Shown here: in pieces, positions 28,435 through 35,402 of the stretch
How positions within the stretch are numbered: the first letter of the stretch is position 1
Layout: each line of letters starts with the position of its first letter
Source: Alistipes sp.
GTDB taxonomy: Bacteria; Bacteroidota; Bacteroidia; Bacteroidales; Rikenellaceae
NCBI GenBank assembly: GCA_017623115.1
Contig: JAGAPT010000036.1
Span: 48,954-112,953, forward strand
Direction: 5' to 3'
Length of the DNA stretch: 64,000 nt
Notes under the pieces: model-generated
Databases searched by the model: none
What the model saw: only the letters and a program-made list of their open reading frames with translations
What the model was told of the DNA's origin: nothing
Program-made: the position numbers and the translations under genes

Positions 28435-29358
28435 ATGATACACATTGCTTGTAATATTGATGGTAACTATGTGAAATATTGCGCAGTCACCTTGGTTTCC
28501 ATCTTTGAGAATAATCCGCAAAGCAACTTCTGCGTTCATATTGTGGCTACGGGGTTGTCGGCGGATGATGAGCAAGCGTTGAGCTTGTTGGCGGCACGTT
28601 ATCACAATGAGGTGCGGTTCTATGCACCGGATGAGAACTTGCTGAAGGGGTTCAAGATTCAGAAGTTCAGTAAACGTATTTCCATGGCTACCTATTATCG
28701 CTGTATCTTGGCGGATTTGCTGCCGGCATCCGTGGATAAAGTGATTTATTTGGATTGCGATATCGTGGTGCTTGGAGATTTGCGTCCGTTTTGGGATACG
28801 CCATTGGAAGGAGTGGGTGTCGCGGCTGTGGAAGATATTGGGTGTGATGAGGCAGAACGCTATCAGATACTGCAATATCCGCAAGCGGATTCTTATTTCA
28901 ATGCCGGCGTGTTGCTTGTGAATTTGGATTATTGGCGCAAACACCACATGACGCAAGCATGTATTGACTACTATCATAAGTATCCCGAGCGCATTTTGTT
29001 TAATGATCAGGATTTGTTGAATAGCATTTTGCATAAAGATAAGAAATTGATTGATCTATGCTGGAATGTGCAGGATGGTTTTTATCGTACCCCGAAAGCG
29101 ATGACTTCTGCATGGAAAAACAAATTTGCCTCGGTGTTGAAAAATCCGGTTATCTTGCATTATACCAACCGTAAGCCCTGGGATTATGATAGCCAGCATC
29201 CTTTGCGTGATGAATACTTCCGTTATTTGGCTCTCACACCCTGGAAAGGAGCTATTGCGTTGCAGAATCCATGGAACAGAATCAAACGATTCTTCCGTCT
29301 CTTGCCGTTTTATGTAGGTATTCGTAAACCCAAATATGTGGACTTGAGAAGATTGTAA
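28435..29358 (+). CDS. Glycosyltransferase family 8
   Basis: Retaining GT-A enzyme of the LPS galactosyl/glucosyltransferase (RfaI/RfaJ, LgtC) type, 307 aa. HIACNIDGNYVKYCAVTL opens the domain, the DxD motif is in VIYLDCDIVVLGDL (about 102-115), and FNAGVLLVNLDYWR plus the C-terminal HYTNRKPWDY are signature segments. It sits in the polysaccharide operon 6 bp before the MBOAT gene. Confidence 0.93.
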   Translation: MIHIACNIDGNYVKYCAVTLVSIFENNPQSNFCVHIVATGLSADDEQALSLLAARYHNEVRFYAPDENLLKGFKIQKFSKRISMATYYRCILADLLPASVDKVIYLDCDIVVLGDLRPFWDTPLEGVGVAAVEDIGCDEAERYQILQYPQADSYFNAGVLLVNLDYWRKHHMTQACIDYYHKYPERILFNDQDLLNSILHKDKKLIDLCWNVQDGFYRTPKAMTSAWKNKFASVLKNPVILHYTNRKPWDYDSQHPLRDEYFRYLALTPWKGAIALQNPWNRIKRFFRLLPFYVGIRKPKYVDLRRL

Positions 29359-29364
29359 CAAATT

Positions 29365-30792
29365 ATGTTATTCAATTCGTTTGAGTTCTTAATCTACTTA
29401 CCCATTGTTTTTCTGCTTTATTGGTTTGTCTTCAAACCATTGAAGTGGCAGAATCTGTTCATTGTCGCTGCCAGTTATGTGTTCTATGGCTGGTGGGATT
29501 GGCATTTTCTGGTCCTGATTGCATTTACGACGTTTTGCAGTTTCCTGAGCGGGCGGCTCATCGAGAAGTATACGGCTTACGGAAAAATAATAGCCGGGGT
29601 AAATATCTGCATTAATTTGCTGATTCTGGGCGTTTATAAGTATTATGACTTTTTCGTGGCCAGCTTTTGTGAGGCATTCCAGTCCATCGGTATTACGTTG
29701 CATTGCTCCTCATTGAATCTGATATTGCCTGTTGGAATCAGTTTCTACACCTTTCAGGCGTTGAGCTATACGATAGATGTCTATCGAAAGAAGATGCGGG
29801 CCACAACAGATATCATCGCCTTCTTTGCCTTTATCAGTTTCTTCCCGCAACTTGTGGCCGGCCCTATTGAGCGGGCCACCAACCTGTTGCCGCAATTCTT
29901 GAAAGTCCGTCAGTTTGATTATGCCAAAGCCGTCGACGGTATGCGCCAGATTCTGTGGGGATTATTTAAGAAAATGGTGGTGGCAGACAATTGTGCGGTG
30001 GTTGTCAATGAGATTTTTGCCGATTACGCTTCGTTGAGTGGACCGCATCTATGGATCGGTGCCTTGTTCTTTACCTTTCAGATATATGGGGATTTCTCCG
30101 GCTATTCTGATATTGCGATTGGTACGGCGAAATTATTTGGTATTCAGCTGATGCGGAATTTCAATCTCCCTTATTTCTCGAGAAATATTGCGGAATTTTG
30201 GAAAAGATGGCATATCTCGCTGAATACTTGGTTTGTGGATTATATCTATATCCCTTTGGGCGGAAGTCGGGAAGGAAAGTGGAAAGCCGTAAGAAATACG
30301 CTGATTATCTTTCTGGTCAGTGGATTATGGCACGGAGCCAATTGGACATTCATCCTTTGGGGGTGTTATCATGCACTGCTGTTCCTGCCCCTGTTGCTGA
30401 TGGGCAATAGTCGCAAATTCAAGGATACGGTGGCTGCGGGTAGCGTGTTGCCTTCGTGGAAGGAGTGTTTCCAGATGGGCTCGACCTTCTTCCTGGTGGT
30501 CATCGGATGGGTTATTTTTCGAGCAGAAACGATTTCGGAGGCATATGCTTATTTGGTGAGCATGTTTACAGCAGGCGGCCCCTTCCCGCATCATGGGAAT
30601 GATCCGTTCATTTACATAGCCATACTATTGGTCGTAGAGTGGTTTCAGCGGAATAAAGAGCATGGTCTGCAGTTCGCATCGACAGGTCTTTGGAGGTATG
30701 CAGTTGTCCGCTGGAGTTTGTATTTGATTATTTTTGTCTCCACCTTCTTGTTAGCCGGCCAACAGGAGGAGTTTATCTATTTTCAGTTTTAG
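29365..30792 (+). CDS. MBOAT-family polysaccharide O-acetyltransferase (AlgI-like)
   Basis: Multi-spanning membrane protein, 475 aa with about ten helices, that moves acetyl groups across the inner membrane for polysaccharide O-acetylation. The first residues FNSFEFLIYLPIVFLLYW and the segments LPVGISFYTFQALSYTID, FPQLVAGPI, NFNLPYFSRNIAEFWKRWHISL and SGLWHGANWTFILWG are classic AlgI/DltB motifs; the His of LWHGANW is the catalytic one. The next gene encodes a matching SGNH-type partner. Confidence 0.94.
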   Translation: MLFNSFEFLIYLPIVFLLYWFVFKPLKWQNLFIVAASYVFYGWWDWHFLVLIAFTTFCSFLSGRLIEKYTAYGKIIAGVNICINLLILGVYKYYDFFVASFCEAFQSIGITLHCSSLNLILPVGISFYTFQALSYTIDVYRKKMRATTDIIAFFAFISFFPQLVAGPIERATNLLPQFLKVRQFDYAKAVDGMRQILWGLFKKMVVADNCAVVVNEIFADYASLSGPHLWIGALFFTFQIYGDFSGYSDIAIGTAKLFGIQLMRNFNLPYFSRNIAEFWKRWHISLNTWFVDYIYIPLGGSREGKWKAVRNTLIIFLVSGLWHGANWTFILWGCYHALLFLPLLLMGNSRKFKDTVAAGSVLPSWKECFQMGSTFFLVVIGWVIFRAETISEAYAYLVSMFTAGGPFPHHGNDPFIYIAILLVVEWFQRNKEHGLQFASTGLWRYAVVRWSLYLIIFVSTFLLAGQQEEFIYFQF

Positions 30793-30798
30793 TGCGCT

Positions 30799-31731
30799 AT
30801 GACGATTATTCGCTTCCTTCAACGTGTAGCCCTGTTTTCCGGCATGATTCTCTTGCTTATCCTCGTTGTGGAAGGCATGTTGCGGCAGGTGCCCAATATT
30901 TATGCCTATAAGCAAAGTTTGGTGGAGCAGCAGGGTGGCCGTATGAAGCATATTATACTGGGCAGCTCGGTCGTGGATTGCTCGCTAAATCCGCAGATAA
31001 TAGCCGATAGCACCTATAATCTGGCGATCGCCGGACAATGGTATCGATATAGTTTAGCCTTTCTTGAGAAGAATCTGGATAAACTACCTTGTTTGGATTG
31101 CATTGTGTTTGGAGCCTGTTATCACTCCTTCTGGTGCGATGATTCTCCGGAACAGGATATTAGAAGTTTTGTCTCTCATCGGGTCTATATGGATATCGGG
31201 CATGCCGATGGTTTGTTGTCCTACTCGGAATTGTTGACTTCAGGCTCGCTGTCGCTTCGGAAATGGTCCAAATACTACCTGCAACGTAGGCCCACGATGC
31301 ATTGTGATTCCTTGGGGCTTGACCATGGTTACCATTCGTCGAAACGAGGAGGGGAGTGGAAAACCGAGATTCCGGAAGATGCCCTTGCCCAAACGATGTC
31401 ATTGGATGCATCTGCCAATGAGGAACTATTTGCGGCGAATAGCGAGCGGTTAAACCGCCTGGCGGAGTTGTGTGAGCAACAAGGTCTGCGATTAATCTTT
31501 GTGATTCCTCCCGTTCATCCGTTGTATTGGGAGCATAGCAAGCAGGCGCAATGGAATAGGGTTGACGCAGCGTTGGCCGATCTGGCCATGCGTTGGGATT
31601 GCGTGGAATATCGGAATTATGCCCATGATGCTCGCTTTGTCGATGATGACTTCTTTGATGGGAATCATCTCAATTCCGACGTGGGTGGCGCAAAATTCAG
31701 TTTGATTGTGAAAGAGGACTTTGGTTTATAA
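30799..31731 (+). CDS. SGNH-like periplasmic acetyltransferase partner of the MBOAT protein
   Basis: Membrane-anchored protein, 310 aa, with one N-terminal helix (about 10-28). A Gly-Ser motif in HIILGSSVVDC (about 52) looks like SGNH block I, and DDDFFDGNHLNSDVG near the C terminus carries the Asp-x2-His of block V. This is the arrangement of AlgJ/AlgX/DltD-type partners that take acetyl from an MBOAT protein and put it on the polymer. It begins 6 bp after the MBOAT gene. I do not recognise a named family. Confidence 0.7.
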   Translation: MTIIRFLQRVALFSGMILLLILVVEGMLRQVPNIYAYKQSLVEQQGGRMKHIILGSSVVDCSLNPQIIADSTYNLAIAGQWYRYSLAFLEKNLDKLPCLDCIVFGACYHSFWCDDSPEQDIRSFVSHRVYMDIGHADGLLSYSELLTSGSLSLRKWSKYYLQRRPTMHCDSLGLDHGYHSSKRGGEWKTEIPEDALAQTMSLDASANEELFAANSERLNRLAELCEQQGLRLIFVIPPVHPLYWEHSKQAQWNRVDAALADLAMRWDCVEYRNYAHDARFVDDDFFDGNHLNSDVGGAKFSLIVKEDFGL

Positions 31732-31766
31732 AAGAAATGTGAGGAATTTCCTCACATTTCTTTTTG
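31731..31766. terminator. Bidirectional terminator between converging polysaccharide operons
   Basis: A near-perfect 15- to 16-bp stem, AAAGAAATGTGAGG on one arm and CCTCACATTTCTTT on the other, with T-tracts on both strands. The stop of the leftward GT90 gene lies inside the hairpin. Confidence 0.92.
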
Positions 31767-32765
31767 TCCGGTCTTTTCCAGATATTTCTCCATTACCAGC
31801 ATTTGAATCAAGTTTTCGCGTTCATCATCCCAAAATTGTTGCACATATTCATGGGCGTGGTTGACGATTTGCTGTGCCTCATCGGGGTGGTCGATGTAGT
31901 ATTGAAGGCGTTCTTCCAAATCCGATAAATCACTCTTAATCTCGATGTAGTGATAATTGGGAATGAGCCGTCCCTCCATAAACCATGTCTCACAGGTGGG
32001 GCGAGGCATGACGGCTATCGAGTTGGATGACATGACCCATTTCAGGTTCGAAGCCACATCATTTCCCTCCAAAGCCATGATGAATTTATAATCCAAATGC
32101 TCTTTGATGGTCTTCTTCGGCGTGAGCCATTCGGGGTGATTGCTATCCTTATCTACGACACCGCAATCGCACAAGGGTGAATTGAAGTACATCGTTAAGA
32201 ATTGCTCACGTTGGCGGCTTAAGCGTATTTTACCGCGAAAGATGGCTTTATCCATCTTCTCGGTGAAGGGCTTTTGGTCATTTACAAACATGAAATGGCG
32301 AAGCTTGTCCAACTTGAGTACCACCGAATTCTGGTTGTCCGATTTCAACAGACGGCTTTTGACGATGGAGGGATATTCGGGGGTGAAATAGACATCGCCC
32401 GGAATATAACAGATGCGAAGCGTCTTTGCAAAGTAGCGAGCAACATCCTGCAAATCAAAAAAGTAGGCCTTGTGGAAGGTGGATGAGCCAAATTTTCGTA
32501 TTTGATCCAGGAAAATGTAATAACTGCCCTTATGCTCATGACGGACCAATGCCGGTAGCGTTTGTGTTTGCTCTACTTTATTATAGTATGCAACTCGTTC
32601 CAAGATATACTCCTTGTCGGCTCTTTTCTCCAGATGCTTGAGCATTTTTTTGCGCTGGAATCTATAATAGGAGCCGGGAACGCACATTTTTAGAAACCCC
32701 TTCAGGAAAAATAAGGCCTTGGGTGGCTTCCCGCTGCTTAATTTGTATTTTAACGAATCTGCCAT
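31752..32765 (-). CDS. Glycosyltransferase family 90 (LpsA/CAP10-like)
   Basis: Probable LPS-core or surface-glycan sugar transferase, 337 aa. The C-terminal third carries CAP10/LpsA-type segments: DYKFIMALEGNDVASNLKW, SNSIAVMPRPTCETWF and EGRLIPNYHYIEIKSDLSDL, then a helical end typical of nucleotide-sugar-binding GT-B folds. Last gene of a leftward four-gene set with two GT2 enzymes and a WaaP-type kinase, which points to LPS core synthesis. The donor is unknown. Confidence 0.85.
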   Translation of the reverse strand: MADSLKYKLSSGKPPKALFFLKGFLKMCVPGSYYRFQRKKMLKHLEKRADKEYILERVAYYNKVEQTQTLPALVRHEHKGSYYIFLDQIRKFGSSTFHKAYFFDLQDVARYFAKTLRICYIPGDVYFTPEYPSIVKSRLLKSDNQNSVVLKLDKLRHFMFVNDQKPFTEKMDKAIFRGKIRLSRQREQFLTMYFNSPLCDCGVVDKDSNHPEWLTPKKTIKEHLDYKFIMALEGNDVASNLKWVMSSNSIAVMPRPTCETWFMEGRLIPNYHYIEIKSDLSDLEERLQYYIDHPDEAQQIVNHAHEYVQQFWDDERENLIQMLVMEKYLEKTGQKEM

Positions 32766-32777
32766 ATGAAATTTGTG

Positions 32778-33680
32778 TTATGAAATGATGCCTAATCGTT
32801 CGTGTATGCCGTCCTGGTACGCCTTCCACAGTTTGGGTATTTCGTTCCATTCCCAAGCCTTGGAGAAGGGCGCGGTGAAGAAGGCAGTGGCGATATAGCC
32901 GAATACATTGATGAACCCTCGCAAATAGCGGACACTCCAGGTCTTTCCATAACGATGGTTCAAGAATGCGGAGTTGCGAATTTGGTAGTATCTTTTCCAC
33001 TTCTTCTTGCGATTGCGTTCGGCCCACGTATCGTTGGAGAAGAATTTCTGTTTATCCATCAATGCTGCGGGGATGTACATGATGCGGAAGCCGGCTTGCA
33101 CGGTGCGTATGCAATAGTCTGTGTCGTCGCAGAAGATAAACAAATCCTTGTTGGGTAACCCAATCTTTTCTACCACCTCTCGCCGAATCAGAGGACCTTC
33201 AAAGGCAGTGCCTTTGATCTCGATGGGGGCATTTACCTTCGGATTATCCAGGCGTTGGGCATACATCGAGGCAAAGGGATTGGTTAAATTGTATTGTTGG
33301 AAATCGTGACAAAAAATCTCTCCTTCCATTAGTCTTCGAGGTGCCAGGATACCTATGTTGTTCTCTTTGGCCTCTTTAAGCAACTCCTCCAGACAATTGG
33401 TGCGAGGAAAAACATCATCATCCATACACCAAATCCAGTCGGCTTCGGTTTGGTATGCCTGCTCGATTCCCGTGTAGAAACCTCCCGAACCTCCCACGTT
33501 GGCTTGGTGGATGACCATGAGATCCTTTTGGCTATCCAACCATTCGTGGGTGCCATCTGTGCTGCCATTATTCACGACGATAATGCGGCTGAGTGGTTTG
33601 CTCTGCTTTCTGAGGCAATCTATGTTTTTTTTCAGTAGCTCTTTTCGGTTGAAAGTCACTACTACAGCGGTGATTTGCAT
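32778..33680 (-). CDS. Glycosyltransferase family 2 (rhamnosyl/galactofuranosyl-type)
   Basis: 300 aa GT-A enzyme. It opens with ITAVVVTFNRKELLKKNID, has VVNNGSTDGT, then NVGGSGGFYTGIEQA and the DDD motif in WIWCMDDDVFPR (about 82-93); FIFCDDTDYCIR later is the second acidic site. This combination resembles rhamnosyl- and galactofuranosyltransferases. It lies 12 bp upstream of the GT90 gene in transcription order. Confidence 0.88.
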   Translation of the reverse strand: MQITAVVVTFNRKELLKKNIDCLRKQSKPLSRIIVVNNGSTDGTHEWLDSQKDLMVIHQANVGGSGGFYTGIEQAYQTEADWIWCMDDDVFPRTNCLEELLKEAKENNIGILAPRRLMEGEIFCHDFQQYNLTNPFASMYAQRLDNPKVNAPIEIKGTAFEGPLIRREVVEKIGLPNKDLFIFCDDTDYCIRTVQAGFRIMYIPAALMDKQKFFSNDTWAERNRKKKWKRYYQIRNSAFLNHRYGKTWSVRYLRGFINVFGYIATAFFTAPFSKAWEWNEIPKLWKAYQDGIHERLGIIS

Positions 33681-33698
33681 GCGCTCTTTGTTGCTGAG

Positions 33699-34439
33699 TT
33701 AATACTTCCCATCGATTTTCCCGGGCTGCGTACTGCGATAGGCGACCATTAACCGGTAGCACTCCTCGGCATCAAATCCTCGGGCCTTGGCATACTCCTC
33801 GGCTATCCAACGGTGCATCTGTGGGGTGGCCGGCAATCGCTCCAAATTCTTGCACCCTGCCTTGATGTCCAGGGGCCCGATGTCCATTCGATTCAGGTCT
33901 ACTATCTCCAACCGGATGCCTTGAGGCGTCTGTTCAAATAAGATGTTCCCACGCCCATAATCTTTGTGCGCATAGCCGTGCTCGTGGAGTCGGGCGGTTA
34001 CACGACCGATTTCACGGAGTACCTCCTCCTCATAATCGAATGCGTGGTCGAAGAGTTCGTGATAGACGTGCGTACATTGCGCCTCGAGTGTAACCAGGTA
34101 ACTCTGGTCGAAGAGCATGCATTTACGGAGATTGAGATAGCCGACTGCGCGTGGTGTACCGATTCCCGCTTCCATCAAGAGATTGGCGTGTTCGTATGCT
34201 CGTTTGGCTTTTGACGGGCGGAAAATACCATACACGAATCGATTGATGATGTTTGGCCGTCTGAACGCCTTCACGACAAGGCGATAGCCTTGCTGGGTGA
34301 AGAGACGGAGTTCATTGCGTCCTTTGTAAATCACGGTGCCTTCGCCGTTCTGGAATCGCAGGGGAATGGATCGCATCCACTCTTCTAAAGCCTGGAAATC
34401 CGGATGTAGGACAAGTGTATGAGGATGAAACAGACGCAT
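33699..34439 (-). CDS. LPS core kinase (WaaP/Kdo-kinase-like)
   Basis: Small protein-kinase-fold enzyme, 246 aa, expected to phosphorylate a sugar of the LPS inner core. Kinase landmarks are visible: Lys57 in LVVKAF, the catalytic loop AHKDYGRGNILF with Asp160 and Asn165, and the metal-binding Asp181 in IVDLNRM in place of DFG. The position among glycosyltransferases supports an LPS role rather than protein phosphorylation. Confidence 0.87.
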   Translation of the reverse strand: MRLFHPHTLVLHPDFQALEEWMRSIPLRFQNGEGTVIYKGRNELRLFTQQGYRLVVKAFRRPNIINRFVYGIFRPSKAKRAYEHANLLMEAGIGTPRAVGYLNLRKCMLFDQSYLVTLEAQCTHVYHELFDHAFDYEEEVLREIGRVTARLHEHGYAHKDYGRGNILFEQTPQGIRLEIVDLNRMDIGPLDIKAGCKNLERLPATPQMHRWIAEEYAKARGFDAEECYRLMVAYRSTQPGKIDGKY

Positions 34440-34444
34440 AAATG

Positions 34445-35161
34445 CTAAATTTTATCCAGTCCTTTGGTAAACTTCAGCCAATAATACTTCAACGGGTTGG
34501 TGTATTTGAGCTGTTTCCAGGGGCGGCTGCCATGCGGACGATGCAGTACCGGAAGATTGATGAATAGATAGTTGTGGAACCCATGGTTGATGGATTCGTG
34601 CGAGATGGTTACGTCAAACCAATTTTTTGAGGCATCTAACAGATGAAAGTCGAATGCACGCAAAAACTCGGGGGTGAGTAGGGTACAGCAGAAGCTGATG
34701 CGCTTCTTTTCGTCGTAAACTCCCGGCTTACGGCCTTTGGCGTACAAATACGGGAAGTTGATGACTCCGTTCTCATCGGTTGTGATCGAGGCGGCTATTC
34801 CGCACGCATTGCATTGCAAGGCACCGTCATACAAAGCCTGCAACGTATCCTTCTGTACCGTGACATCCGATTCTACGATGAGCAGCCCTGCATCAGCCTC
34901 GATGGCTTCCTGTTGTGTCTTTTGTAATACCAGCAGGTAGTTCGGCGAGGGATGGTCGGTCAGGTCGGACAGGTTGACCAGATTGAAGCCCATCTGTTTC
35001 GAGGCCTCCTTCAGCCGCTGGGTGTTTTCGGGCGTGCTGAAGTCGTTGTAGATGGTATAGGTATAGGGAACCTTGATATCCGAACTTAATATGGCTTGAG
35101 CGGTATCGAGCGTGGAATCAATGGAATCCTTTACGGGCGTGATGATATGCAGTTGTTTCAT
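34445..35161 (-). CDS. Glycosyltransferase family 2-like protein
   Basis: 238 aa protein with a short GT-A-like domain: LHIITPVKDSIDSTLDTAQA at the N terminus and LLIVESDVTVQKDT near residue 95, in which ESDV takes the place of the usual DxD. A longer frame from an upstream ATG would add 13 residues, but the ATG giving MKQLHIITPV matches the domain edge. First gene of the leftward core-type set, 5 bp before the kinase. Acceptor and donor unknown. Confidence 0.75.
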   Translation of the reverse strand: MKQLHIITPVKDSIDSTLDTAQAILSSDIKVPYTYTIYNDFSTPENTQRLKEASKQMGFNLVNLSDLTDHPSPNYLLVLQKTQQEAIEADAGLLIVESDVTVQKDTLQALYDGALQCNACGIAASITTDENGVINFPYLYAKGRKPGVYDEKKRISFCCTLLTPEFLRAFDFHLLDASKNWFDVTISHESINHGFHNYLFINLPVLHRPHGSRPWKQLKYTNPLKYYWLKFTKGLDKI

Positions 35162-35354
35162 TGGATTGCGGTTTTTCGTGTCTATTTTGCAAAGTCGCAT
35201 GCTACGACAATGGGGTCATTCATAGCTGCTGAACGCTGTTTTACATGTTCTCCGGTTACGCTTTCAATTAGACAAAGTTAGCGAAAGTTTTCTACTTGTC
35301 CAATTTTTACGCGCCCAAAAACATGCCGATTCCGCTCCATGCAACAAACGAAAC

Positions 35355-35390
35355 AAAAAAGGTCGGCTTTTGGCCGACCTTTTTTGTGAA
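35355..35390 (-). terminator. Terminator of the TonB receptor/lipoprotein operon
   Basis: AAAAAAGGTCGGC/GCCGACCTTTTTT with a 5-nt loop, 12 bp after the lipoprotein stop on the minus strand. The remaining spacer to the GT2 gene (35162-35354) shows no further gene. Confidence 0.92.
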
Positions 35391-35402
35391 AAAGAGGAAA
35401 CT

